DNA of 64,000 nt from Allodiplogaster sudhausi (lineage: Eukaryota; Nematoda; Chromadorea; Rhabditida; Diplogasteridae), in assembly GCA_945643635.1 (NCBI GenBank), contig CALZFC010000279.1, positions 288,501 through 352,500 on the forward strand. Reading direction: 5' to 3'. Both the position numbers and the translations under genes were made by a program. The notes beneath the pieces were generated by a model. That model was not told the DNA's origin, ran no database searches, and saw nothing but the letters and a program-made list of their open reading frames with translations. Each line of letters opens with the position of its first letter. The first letter of the stretch is position 1. This document shows positions 1-11,968 of this stretch, one piece after another.

Positions 1-80
1 AGCAAATAGTTATAGTCTTTTTATTGCTTATTATAGTTGTTTGCAGATATTCCTTGAAAAAAAGTTTATTCAATAATAAG

Positions 81-839
81 TTAGAGATTGCTAGCCATGT
101 GGGTCCGCGGGTCAATAGCTTGTGGTGGGTGAATCATGGTTGCCTGTCTGGGAAGGGGAATTGGGTATCCACCGGTTACGTTGTCGATGACGAGATTGTG
201 AAGGGCAATCGATGCCATTATGAAATCAACTGCCACCTTCGGTTGGACTCTCAGCTGTCCTCGGAGGCAGCCAAATCTCCGCTTTAGCATGCCAATCGAT
301 TGCTCGACCAAAACCCGGGTCCTACTATGCTCACGGTTAAATGCAATTTGAGCGGGTGTCCTAGGACAATGTGACAATGAAGCGGGAGCAAGCAAAGCCG
401 GAATCTCCTAGCAAGACGTAGCCATCGGGAATATTGCCGTTTATAAATGCATCGTGTAGGTTGGAGTGTCTGTAGATGAAAGAGTCATGACAACTACCCG
501 GGAACTTAGCATTTGCATAGATTATGCGGATTCTGTATGAGAGAAAGTATTCTAGAAATATTTAATAGTTGTTATTGTTGTTTACTTGTATTCTTTATTT
601 GTTGCACTTTCCCGGTTTGTTAGATAAAGAATTGTTCTGGTTATCTTACTTGGAAATTTACATCGGCGCGCAAATGCAGCAGCCGCTCCAGTGCAATATC
701 GAACACTTGTCACGGGAAATCGGACAAGTTGCGTCCACAAGGGATGCATCCCGGGAAGAGCTCGATCGAGCACGTTTGAAATGGTCCCCTGGCAACACCC
801 GAAAAGATCCGCCAGGACTGCTTGAGATACGTTCGTCAA
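81..839 (-). pseudogene. Decayed PIF/Harbinger (HARBI1-like) DDE transposase
   Basis: The minus-strand conceptual product resembles PIF/Harbinger nucleases. The N-terminal part (about 839-690) has a helix-turn-helix-like stretch with TNVSQAVLADLFGCCQGTIS. The middle (about 520-400) reads FPGSCHDSF and then GDSGF, the usual motif around a catalytic aspartate. The C-terminal part (about 395-81) reads RTPAQIAFNREHSRTRVLVEQ, then GMLKRRFGCLRG, then IALHNLVIDN, the conserved end of the nuclease domain. The GDSGF frame and the TPAQIAFN frame differ by one base near 393-398. A second frame change lies between the N-terminal and middle parts. I therefore call it a broken copy. It sits exactly where the remaining S2 and M4 exons of receptor gene A would be expected, so it probably inserted into that gene. 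Family assignment is fairly sure; termini and target-site duplications were not found. Confidence 0.8.
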
Positions 840-865
840 CAGTTTTAAAATCTGACATGTCCGAC

Positions 866-2386
866 CTCTTTTGCGGTCAGCTCATCGACGGGACTGAGGA
901 TCATTCGACGCTTGCCACTTCTCAGTTCTGCGGACAACTGCGAAAATGACCTAAAATTAATTATATCTTTAAAAGAATCGATTTACTCCCGAACATAAAT
1001 CTATATTTACTTAAATATATTGAGAAAAATTACTAATGTATTAGAGAAAATGACCGACGTTGACAAGGGCACGAAGACCTGGCTGTTGCCGTTGAAAGCA
1101 GCAGAATAGGCACAGTAGAAGATCAGAAAGCCAAAGGCACAAGTCAGCCGAGCACAGACTCCAAGGAAGGAAGTAGCTCTCGATGACGTCGCTTCATTTT
1201 CTATTTTGAACTTGTGTCCAATCTAGTTTTGATTCTTACAAGATGTATAAACTGTTTTCGTTTGTTTTCCAATAAAAAATATCGCAATTCACCACAAATT
1301 CTTTCCGAGTTTTAGAGAGGATTGGGATAAGATCCTGCAAAACTCTTGCGTCCGGGGGGAATCGAACCCCCGTCGAATGCTTGGAAGGCATCCATGCTAA
1401 CCATTACACCACGGACGCATGATGGTCTGGTTTACTTTATTTCCCTTTGAAGGGCTTGTTGACGCGTCATGCAAACCTGGTGTTGACCGAGTTTTGAGCT
1501 TTCGTAGGTGCTTCCGCCAGCAATGAACGCCATAAGAAAGAGCGACGACGGCTGCGATAAGACACGCAATGCTGAGAGGGAAGACGAGGAAGAAGGAGAG
1601 ATTCTCGACGCCACGGCGGCCGCGCCGAGCCTCGTACAATGAGCGCTGCAAGAGAAGCTTGCAATCACGAATGAGACAGCCTCACCATTAGGTATGCTCA
1701 CAGTCAAGCAAACCAATTGCAATGAACAAACTGATTTCATATGCACATCTGTCACTTCTCCCTGATTTTTCATCGTATGTCAACAAGTTCTTGACCAAAA
1801 GTTCTTGATACCGATGCCGAATAGAAGTAGACAACGTGATAGTTAAGGGGATAGTTGGACGTCTCGAAAAGGAGGCCGTCAATTATGGTGAGCACAGAGC
1901 CGTTCGCGACTCGGGCCATTAGGGGTGCGAAGAGCGGGTTGGATGAAGTTCCTGTTTAGTGGAAGAGATGAAGGGAATGAGTAGGGGGTAAGGAATGGGC
2001 ATTTTTTTTACTAGAAATGATAAGCCAGTAATCTCTATATATATATACTAAAGAGACATACTAGTGATATAAAAGATGTCTCTTGAAGAATTATGTGGAA
2101 ACACATAGAAAATGAGACTCTGTCAAGAGGCAGCAAATGTTTACCATACCATAAAATGTGTGAACGGGCTTGTATTCGTCGCCAGTCAATTGCGCCATCA
2201 TTTTCCAAACCTAGATCGAGCAATTACTTTAGCATTGAAATTGGAAATGGAAACAAGTAATTGAGTAACTATAAAATAAATTAGAAAATATCCCACCTCG
2301 ATATAGACACTGCTGAATTTGCCAGTTAGAAGATGTCGGAAGAGAGAAGGGAAGTATTCACCGGCATGGCCGATGAGGTGAGTCAT
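866..2386 (-). CDS. Ionotropic glutamate receptor-like protein A (partial or interrupted)
   Basis: First of three tandem paralogues; minus strand. Phase-consistent exons: 2297-2386, 2150-2210, 1812-1951, 1477-1645, 1059-1191 and 866-950. The start codon at 2386 gives MTHLIGHAGEYFPS, aligned with the starts of copies B and C. S1-like lobe: RHLLTGKFSSVYIEVWKMM, then LMARVANGSVLTIIDG and VVYFYSAS. M1 follows (about 25 hydrophobic residues from SFFLVFPLS). M3 is GFLIFYCAYSAAFNGNSQ, and the start of S2 is LRSGKRRMILSPVDELTAKE. The expected remaining S2 and M4 exons are not seen; the DNA beyond 866 is a Harbinger transposase remnant. Exons 2, 3 and 6 have exactly the sizes of their counterparts in B and C. 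The intron between M1 and M3 contains a tRNA-Gly. The acceptor of the M3 exon (aaaatgaag) is weak. No signal peptide or amino-terminal domain is visible. The gene may be dead or may continue left of the window. Confidence 0.7.
1347..1418 (-). tRNA. tRNA-Gly (anticodon TCC)
   Basis: The minus-strand 72-nt sequence begins GCGTCCGTGGTGTAATGGTT and ends GGTTCGATTCCCCCCGGACGC plus a discriminator A. The acceptor stem GCGTCCG pairs with CGGACGC. The A box is TGGTGTAATGG and the B box GGTTCGATTCC. The anticodon loop CTTCCAA gives anticodon TCC (glycine). It lies inside the M1-M3 intron of receptor gene A, on the same strand, and has its own internal Pol III promoter. Confidence 0.96.
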
Positions 2387-2948
2387 CCCATGGTGAGCTT
2401 CATTCTCGCTCATTCTCTCACTTCTCGTTACCGATTTTGAATGCGCGGTGCGGAAACGGCAATAAAGGATTATTCCACCGTAACAGAAGGATAGAGGGAA
2501 TGTTTTGTTCGCATCTCCTAATAAGCAGCGAAAAAGACACATTCTGATAGAATACGGAAGTGCATACTCCACAGAAAGGTAGGACCTTTATTTGAAAAAA
2601 AGGAAAAAAATGACTCACGTAGAAGGATCTAGCAGCCTTTAGAAGGCACCGACTGAAGTAGAAAGGGAGCAACTTCTATGATGTCATCCGTATTTGGTCA
2701 TAATACATCACTACATTGTATTCTTCTGACTGGGCGCCCACCAACACTAAGTATAGTCTCCTTCTTTCTTTTAAGGTATATCACATTATTATTGTGTGTA
2801 ATCTCATAATTTTAATTTGGGTTAATTTCTAATGCTCAAAATAAGCACCATCCATCTTAAGAAATTTATTCCTTTCTTACTTTTCCATCAAGGCTACCAC
2901 CATCTCTGACTGAGCAGCGAAGACAAGCCTCTCAGGAAAAATAAACGA

Positions 2949-5900
2949 TTATGATGCGGTATCATGAAATCTGCCGAAGCGATCTGTCCTCTGGCGGGCC
3001 TTGCAATTGGCAAATGCCAGCTCTGCAGCAAAGAAAAGCAAGGCAGCCGCGTAGCCGCCGCCGATCACGAAGAGCACATTCGACAGCGAATGAATATTCA
3101 TTCTTTATTATTCATTCCATAAGATAGGGACTAGACTTTAACACAGTTAAAAAAATTTTAGATCAGGGAGGAATAACCTTCCTTTTCAAAGGTGAGCAAA
3201 AAAGTAATCATACATTTTAAGGGCAATTTTGATGTGCTTTCCGCTGCAAATTTTTACTTGTTGTCATAATTTTTGAATAAGAATGACAGATATGTTTGTA
3301 TGTACATAAACATATGTACAGTACCGTGCAAAAGTCTATTAACTTTTAGTTTTTCATTCATAATTTCCTTCAAAGTTAATGAAAGTCAATGAAATTTTCA
3401 GGGTTGCTTTTTTATGCTGTCAGACTTATAGTCACAGAGTATTGGTTTCATTGATCAACTATAAATTCAGAAAAAAAAATCAATAACTCAAATCATCCGG
3501 GTTGCACATTTAGGCGTGCCGAACCAAATGGGTTATTTCTTTGATATTTGGGTAGATTGTATTGGATTAATGATTTAGTTGTATACTAGAACATCTCTGC
3601 GATAAGTTTTTTTGTCCAATCGCTATTTAATCTTATGCTGTTACATGCTGCCAGCCTTCAGTTCGCGATCCATGCAGTGAGCCAGAGATGCAGAAGGTTC
3701 AGAAGCATAAAATCGATCATTTACCACTATGCCTATAGCGATAATGATTTTAAAATATTCAAAACTCATCATTAGACTAATTCAGCTGGTTACTTGTGCT
3801 GTGAAAATTAGGTGCTAACTATTTGTGCACATTTTGAACACCACGGTCAACATTGGTCCGCAGCGCAGAGTTGGGGTCCGATTTTCAAAAGCGATTTTGC
3901 CTATCTAAAATAATAGCTAATAGGCTTGTAAATCTTTAGAAGTCCTATTTCATCCCTGACTTCATGGACCCACCAGATACAGTAGATCATTTGAATGTAC
4001 CCCAGGCTTAGAGTAGTACGGTGTATTGACGGCTGTCTGTTCTAGATCTATCACAACTTTAAATTAGAAAATTGAGATTAAGACTATTGAGGAATACTGC
4101 TGTATCGGTTAAAGTGATTTATGTCTCGATCAAAACATTTTCGGGTTTAGTTTCTTGGCTAAAATATCACCGTACTACTCTATGCCAGGGGTACATTCAA
4201 ACGATCTACTGTATCTGGTGGGTTCATGAAGTCAGGGATGAAATAGGACTTCTAAAGATTTAAAAGCCTATTAGCTATTATTTTAGATAGGCAAAATCCC
4301 TTTTGAAACACGGACACCACCACAACATCACTTTTGCACTGCGGACCAATTCTGACCGTGGCGTACAAAATGTGCACCAATAGTTAGCGCCTAATTTTCA
4401 CAGCTCATGTAACCAGCTGAATTAGTCTAATGATGAGTTGTGAATATTTTAAAATCATTATTGCTATAGGCATAGGGGTAAATGATCGATTTTATGCTTC
4501 TGAACCTTCTGCATCTCTGGCTGAGTGCATGGATCGCGAACTGAAGGCTGGCAGCATGTAACAGCATATGATTACATAGAGATTAGACAAAAAACTTATC
4601 GCAGAGATGTTCTAGTATACAACTAAATCATTAATCCAATACAATCTACCCAAATATCAAAGAAATAACCCATTTGGTTCGGCACGCCTAAATGTGCAAC
4701 CCGGATGATTTGAGTTATTGATTTTTTTTCTGGCTTTATAGTAGATCAATGAAACCAATACTCTGTGATTGTAAGTCTGACAGCATAAAAAAGCAACCCT
4801 GAAAATTTCATGGACTTTCATTAACTTTGAAGGAAGTTATGAATGAAAAACTAAAAGTAAATAGACTTTTGAACGGTACTGTATATACACTAGCCTGATC
4901 GGGATGAACAGTTGTTCTGCTTTCACTTGCCGCTCTTCATCTCGGTAGTAAGAATTCACCATGCGAGGCAGCCAAAAGCGGTTTATCTGGAGAAGAAAAT
5001 AGTCTGGCCGTCATCCTACTGCAATCAAATCTATGCCTACGTGGCTTTCGTGAAAGTGGCCTAAGACGACAGCCGCGACGCGTTCGACGAAGCGCCGCGT
5101 CACGGCGCGCTTGCCAAAGATTAAAAAGTGGGGGGAAACCACACTGAAAAGGTTATTGGAGCCGAGTTGCTGGCCGGCATCGCTTCGGTCTGGCAGCACA
5201 CTAAAAATAAAGGAAAGCGGAGAGAATTGATAGTTTGATTTGCTGGTATGGACAGAGATATAAAAGACCATCCTAAATGTCCGTGAACTGCCGATCAATC
5301 AGCAAATCTCAATAAGAGCGAACTCCTTTTGTCATTGGAAACCTCGACCAAGATTACGGTGGCACCAAATGTCAGACCTGTCAAGAGTGCATCGGCCGGC
5401 CACGTTAAGCAAGGTGGCGAGGTCATTCGTGAAGATGCGCGTGACGAGGCGGCGGTCGGCGCAGACGGCTCGGAGTCGCCGCCTCGTGGACTGCTCCACG
5501 TCGAAGCGACTGTCGCCAGCCGTCGCAGCCACTGCGGGGTACGGCGGGAAGGGAAGGAGCACCCTTGCCTGCCATTCATTTTGTAAGCATAAATACCATT
5601 TCAATAATTATATACATTTGTAGACATCTATATGTAAATTTTTTAAAATTATTTTTTCGTTATTTTTTCCCAATTACAGAACGTTACAAAGTGAAGGATA
5701 CATTCTTACATACATACATACATGGCAGAGTGCGGACAATGAGCTATTATACATATGTATCTATGTTATGTAAATGCAAATGAAGCTGACCTCCTTGGCA
5801 CTCAGCTGATCTACCGGACTGAATAGCATTCGTCTTCTGCCACTTTGCAGCTCGGCTGACAGCTCAGCGAAGGGCCTAATTGTAAGGCTTTCATGCAACG

Positions 5901-8167
5901 CACTTTCTTTTTGTCGCGTTTTTTTCAAAATGCTGTCATCCTCATTTTAACATTATGAAATTAAAAATATCTTATTGTTCCCTTAAAATAATAAATGTTC
6001 ATAAATAACGGACGTGGAAACAGGTGAATAGAGTTGACTGTTGCCACTGAAGACAGAGTTGTACGCGCAAAAGAGGAGAAGGAAGCCGAAGGCACTGGCC
6101 AGTCGAGACCAGAGTTCCAGCGTCTCTGCCGCCAGAATCTCTCGTGCTGCCATCGACTGCCTCACTGCAGATTACATATGTACGTGGTATTCCGGTCTTC
6201 ATTCATCTATTCCAATATGGTTAGACTGTTAAATGTCCCACTAAAGCTAGCATAGAATTAGAGGGACTTATCTCGTTATACCAATTGTGAGTTGATTTAA
6301 TTTTCCTAATTTACATACAGTGGCGCTCATAAAAACTTGGAATTCAGGTTTTTTGACCATAACTTTGTTAAAGATGGGAATATTTCAATGAAACTTTCAG
6401 GGTTGCTTAATTATTCTGTCATCCATTAATCAGGAGATTATCGGTTTCATTGATCCAATATTGATCGAGAAAAAATCAATAACTAAGAATCTCCCGGATT
6501 GCACATTTAGGCGTGCTAGACAAAATAATTTATTTCTTCAATCTTCTTCTAGTTTTTATTGGATAGATTGTTTAGCTGTATTCCAGAACCTCTCGGCGAC
6601 AACTTTTTGATCTAACTGGTATTTAATCGCCTACGGTTACATGCTGCCTGCCTCCAGTTCGCGATTCATGCTCTCGGGCTTTGATGCAGAAGGTTCAGCA
6701 GGACAAAGTCGATCATTCACTACCATGACTATAGCAATTATGATGTTAATTTGTTTGCAGAGAATCATTGAACATATTCAGATTTCTAGCGAAGCTGTGA
6801 AAATTATATGCTAATTATTTCAGCACTCTAAGAACACCGCGGTCAACTTTGGTCCTCAGCCCAGATGTATTTAAAGTGCTGCTGTGCAGCGGTCCGAATT
6901 TCAACAACGGTTTCGTCTATGTTAAATGATAGTTAATAGGTTTTTACATGTTCGGCACTCTTATCTCATCACGGGCCTCACCACACCTCAAGCAATCAAT
7001 GAACAGTTGAAGACACCTAAGAAGCGACAAAATGGCATATTTGACAGCAGGCATTTATATATCACTCACAACATTAACTTATATATTTGGGATTTAGACG
7101 ATTGCTTAACCTTCTGCTTTGTCGAATAAGCTGATTTTTGGTTCGATATAAACGTTTTCTGGTTTGCTTTCTTGCTTTCAGGAATACCGTAATATTCTGC
7201 ACCAGGGGTTCATTCAAACTTTCCTCTGTTCCTTGCGGCTTCATGGAGCCAGGTGTGAAAAAAGGCTGCCGAACATGTAAAAACCTATTAACTATCATTT
7301 AACATAGACGAAACCGTTGTTGAAATTCGGACCGCTGCACAGCAGCACTTTAAATACATCTGGGCTGAGGACCAAAGTTGACCGCGGTGTTCTTAGAGTG
7401 CTGAAATAATTAGCATTTAATTTTCACAGCTTCGCTAGCCATCTGAATATGTTCAATGATTCTCTGCAAACAAATTAACATCATAATTGCTATAGTCATG
7501 GTAGTGAATGATCGACTTTGTCCTGCTGAACCTTCTGCATCAAAGCCCGAGAGCATGAATCGCGAACTGGAGGCAGGCAGCATGTAACCGTAGGCGATTA
7601 AATACCAGTTAGATCAAAAAGTTGTCGCCGAGAGGTTCTGGAATACAGCTAAACCATCTATCCAATAAAAACTAGCCGAAGATTTAAGAAATAAATTATT
7701 TTGTCTAGCACGCCTAAATGTGCAATCCGGGAGATTCTTAGTTATTGATTTTTTTCTCGATCAATATTGGATCAATGAAACCGATAATCTCCTGATTAAT
7801 GGATGACAGTATAATTAAGCAACCCTGAAAGTTTCATTGAAATATTCCCATCTTTCACAAAGTTATGGTCAAAAAACCTGAATTCCGAGTTTTTATGAGC
7901 GCCACTGTATATAACAGCGCCTCTCCAAATCACATCCTTTCTCGATCACTCTCAAAGAAACGAGCGCCAGTAGTAATTGAGTTCTTTACGTTCTACATGC
8001 CACTCTCCTTGTATCTGTGCAGCCGCTTCAGACAAGCGTGAATGCTAATGCTCAGAGCGACGGAGGCTGCAATGAGACACGCGACTTCGGGGCTGAAGAC
8101 CACGAAGAACGAGAGACTCTCCACACCGCGGTGACCACGACGCGCCTCGTACAGGGAACGCTGTGCG

Positions 8168-8198
<31 letters not shown>

Positions 8199-8866
8199 GG
8201 GAGAGAGAGTGATAAAATTGAGAGAGAGAGAGAGCTTGTATTTAAAGATTAACTGATAGCATGCTAACATAAGAAGGAGTTAGTTAGCATGCTACATACT
8301 CGTATAGTCCACATTATTAGGTAGCGGTTTGCTGAGCCATACCGACGCCGAGTAGAAGTAAACGATGTGGAAGTCCCGGGCCCTCTCGGGGAAATCGAGA
8401 AGGAGGCCGTCGATCACAGTCAGCAGTGATCCGTTTGCGACTCGCTCCAGCATGGACGTGAAGAGAGGAGTGGATTGGCTTCCTGAAGAGAGAGAACGCG
8501 GAGAAAGAGTGTGGGAGGTAGAGAGGGTGCGAGAGGGGGAGATAGAGAATGAGTGAAAACTTGGAAAAAAGCTATTGAAAGTGTAAAAATACCATAAAAC
8601 GTAAATGATGGCGTGTACTCGTCACCAGCGAGTTGCGCGATTAATTTCCAAACCTGTGTAAGAATGTTTCATTCTAACAAAAATAAATTAAACGAAATAA
8701 ATTAACAAATGAATAATAGACGATTAATGGAATAAAAAATAAATATATTTCGCTTGTTAATTAGTACTTCGAAATAGACGCCGCTGTACTTGCCGGTGAC
8801 CCGATGGCGAAAGAATGAAGGGAAGTATTCACCGCCATAGGCAATGAGGTGGTTCTTGCTAGTCAT
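2949..8866 (-). CDS. Ionotropic glutamate receptor-like protein B (ten exons, about 419 aa)
   Basis: Phase-consistent exons: 8768-8866, 8593-8653, 8343-8482, about 8034-8160, 6014-6164, 5791-5875, 5378-5568, 5041-5200, 4895-4986 and 2949-3102 (stop). The protein starts MTSKNHLIAYGGEYFPSFFR. It has an S1-like lobe (TGKYSGVYFEVWKLIAQLAG, then LERVANGSLLTVIDG), M1 (SLSFFVVFSPEVACLIAAS), M3 (LASAFGFLLLFCAYNSVFSG), S2 (TAGDSRFDV, VCADRRLVTRIFTNDLA, FSVVSPHFLIFGKRAV) and M4 (LSNVLFVIGGGYAAALLFFA), ending near RFGRFHDTAS. This matches the S1-M1-M3-S2-M4 order of iGluR/IR channels, as known for that family, but the M3 consensus SYTANLAAFLT is not kept. No ATD or signal peptide is seen, and M1 and M3 are joined with no obvious pore loop. 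The donor of the M1 exon is the least certain boundary. The donor at 4894 appears to be GC. Two large palindromic elements sit in its introns. Function is inferred: perhaps a chemosensory or auxiliary receptor subunit. Confidence 0.82.
3317..4883. mobile_element. Palindromic TA-flanked foldback element 1 (Tc1/mariner-like ends)
   Basis: The ends read TACAGTACCGTGCAAAAGTC and, inverted, GACTTTTGAACGGTACTGTA. The arms (about 3319-4024 and 4168-4881, roughly 700 bp each) are near-perfect reverse complements over their length, with scattered substitutions. They enclose about 145 bp of non-palindromic centre. Flanking TA at both ends fits TA target duplication as in Tc1/mariner elements. No transposase frame is seen, so it is non-autonomous. 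It lies in the last intron of receptor gene B and ends about 10 bp from that intron's 5' splice site. Internal motifs such as ATGCAGAAGGTTCAG are shared with element 2. Confidence 0.88.
6316..7909. mobile_element. Palindromic TA-flanked foldback element 2
   Basis: The ends read TACAGTGGCGCTCATAAAAA and its inverse, flanked by TA. Arms from 6316 to about 6956 and from about 7268 to 7909 are almost identical inverted copies (only occasional mismatches), with a more diverged inner part and a centre of roughly 250 bp. It is related to element 1: both carry the blocks TTACATGCTGCC..CCAGTTCGCGA and ATGCAGAAGGTTCAG, and a similar GGGTTGCTT block near the ends. No coding capacity is evident. It lies in the M1-M3 intron of receptor gene B. 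The closer match of its arms suggests a more recent origin than element 1. Confidence 0.9.
8171..8235. repeat. (GA)n microsatellite at a splice acceptor
   Basis: Nearly pure GA on the plus strand, so CT on the sense strand of receptor gene B. It ends about 10 bp upstream of the acceptor of the M1 exon at 8161, making an expanded polypyrimidine tract. Confidence 0.9.
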
Positions 8867-9503
8867 CTCTCTTCATGTTCAACGACTGAACTCGTTTCAA
8901 ATTCACAAATCAAATTAGAAGTCTTGCGCAAAATGACAAGCTTTATCTATACAGTGGAACCAGGGACCCAAATTACACGAAATAATGTGAAAAGAAATTA
9001 TACTGAGTGGTGGCCTCATCGGCTTTGGAGCTAGTTTTTCGATTTCATCATTTTGGATGATTTTTTGGCAATTACAAACATACATACGTACTTTCATCAT
9101 ACGGAGGAACCAACCCCTTCCCTAACATTTTCTATCACTCTTCTCTCTCTCTCCCTATTCGCTCTCTCTTTTTGATCTTCTTCTCTCACCCTCTCTCTTT
9201 ATGCGCATGTGGATATCCCTCTCCTCGTATCCATCTTTCGCCCATCTTTGCATTCCATAGGCGGTGCCCTAAACTTGACATTTACAACAAATGAAGAAGG
9301 CAAGCAAACATGAACAAAAGACGTGCGCTCAGAGCAAATTTTAGCACGCTTCGAAAAGATGTCAAAGTCAAAATATATACATGTATGGAAATACGCCTTG
9401 ATTCAGTTTATTTTTCTTATTGTTGGTCCGCGAGGCTTTGAACGCCGACCAATCCACAAAATTACTTTTAATTATTTTATAAATTGCGAGATAATGCTAC
9501 GAT

Positions 9504-11926
9504 TCAGTAGGAGAGTGAGAGACCCTCTCGACATCTCCTTTGATGGGCACGGAAGACAAGCTCGGCTGCGAACACTAGCAAGGCAGTCGCGTAGCCACCA
9601 CCGACCACGCAGAGAACGTTTGAGAGCGTGTGGATGCTAGAAGCGACTCTTTTACAATTAATCAAATTAACAAATACACCTAGGTACAGTACCGCTCAAC
9701 GGCGAGGGGTCAATGCTGCGTCGGCTATAGCGGACGCGGCTAAATGGGCCAAGTAGAATATCTCACTGTAGAAAGCGTTTTCAGGCAAATCGCAAATCAA
9801 TATGAGATCCTTGAATGTTTCTTCACTAATCACGTTAAACAATTCTTGAAAAACGCAGCAAAACAAATGCGCAAAACATTTGCTCCGCTTGGGGTTCGAA
9901 CCTACGACACACGAAATGCTATATGAGAACACAGCAATTATGTCACCGTACGTCATGAAAATACTAATTTCACACATTTTCAAGATTTTTCTTAACGTTA
10001 ATAGTGAAGAAAAATTCAGGTATCTCAAATTGATATATGTGCCCGAAAACGCTTTCTGCAGCGAGATATTCCACTTGGCCTATTCGGCCGCGTTTGCTAT
10101 AGCCGACGCAGCATTGACCCCTCGCCGTTGAGCGGTACTGTATCTTCATAGTGTTTTTTGCGCTCCCAATCGTACGATTTTCTATGACTAGCCTTGTGGG
10201 CATGAACCGTTGTTCTGTCTTCGCCTGCCCCTCTTCGTTCCTGAAGTACGTGTTGACGATGCGCGGCAGCCAAAATCGGTCTAACTGAAAAATAAGACTT
10301 TTTGCAAGCGTACTTGGGGCTCGACTTTTGAATGGTGCCGTTACTATGGTATATCCTTGTTAAATGTAGTGACCCAAAAAGGCAAGATTACATGGCTTTC
10401 GTGAAAGTGGCCGAGGACGACTCTCTTGACGCGTTCAACAAAGCGACGCGTCACGACGCGCTTGCCAAAGGCGAAGAAATGAGGAATGGCCACGCTGAAC
10501 AGGCCCGAGTCATCGATTTGCAGCCCCGCTTCGCTGCGGTCCGGAAAAATGCTGAGAAGCAACAAAAACTAATCACTAGGCTTTATACGTAGAATATAAT
10601 AGCAGTAAATATCAGACAGGTCCAAACCGGTCAAGTGTGCATCGGCCGGGCAGATCGAGCAAGGCGGCGAGGTCATTCGTGAAGATGCGCGTGACGAGGC
10701 GGCGGTCGGCGCAGACGGCAGCGAGGCGCCGCGTCGTGGACGTCTCCACGTCGAAGCGACTGTCGCCAGCCGTCGCAGCCACGGCACGACCACGCGGGAG
10801 TGGAAGGAGGACGGCTGCCTGCCAGATGTGCGTTATTCACTCTATTAATACATATGTGCATATGTACATACGTGAATTACAGAACATTTTCTTTACCAAG
10901 CGATATTTTCAGGACCTGTAATGGCGCCGCACATTCAATGAGACTGTTGCATGTCATAAGTTACATGTACACAAGTAATAATAGAATGCACAAGCATGAC
11001 CTCTTTCGCGCTCAGCTCATCGACAGGACTGAACAGCATGCGTCTTTTGCCACTCCTCAGATCGGCAGACAGCCGCGCGAATGGTCTAGAATGTTTACAA
11101 ATAAATAATTAATTTAAAAATGAATATATGCATATTGTATAGGAATGAATAGTGGCCGACGTGGAATCGGGCGCGTAGAGTTGGCTATTTCCGCTGAACA
11201 CCGCGGAGTAGGCGCAGAAGAGGAGCAGGAAAGCGAAGATGCATGCCAGTCGAGAGAAGAATTGGAGTGCGCTCGCCAACGCCACTGCTCCCGTCTTGTT
11301 CTTCCTCGCTGAAAAGATTCAAATTGTATCAAAGCTCTTTCATTTCACAGAAGTTCCATTGGTTTACAATGAAAAAACACCGTAACGTAAATTTAATATT
11401 TGCATCGCGTACATTCTAAAAGATAATCGCGTATATCGATTAGTGGTGTGATTTTTGGATTAGACGAACAGGTATTCTGCATCTTCTTGCATAGCCGGAC
11501 TTGGCAGGCGTGAACGGTGAAGGACAGCAGAAGCGAGACGGCGACGAGGCAAGCGACGTCGGGCTGGAAGACGAGGAAGAAGGAGAGACTCTCCACGTCG
11601 CGGTAGCCGCGGCGGACCTCGTAAAGAGAGCGCTGCAAAAGAATGACATGACTAGGGAGGGGGGAACTGGAACGAACCCGAGCAAAATCTTGCCAAATGT
11701 AATGAATCATACTGAAAATTGAGGGCTACAGCCTTATCAATGGTTTAAGGGTTAAGGGAGATGCAATACCGATGCGGAGTAGAAATAGACGACATTGTAG
11801 TCCAGGACAGACTGAGGTGAGTAGAGAATAAGACCATCCATCATGGTCAAGAAGGAGCCATTCGCGATGCTAGACATCATTGATTGGTAGAGTGGATTTA
11901 GAGCTGATCCTGGAGAAAGAGGGAGA

Positions 11927-11968
<42 letters not shown>

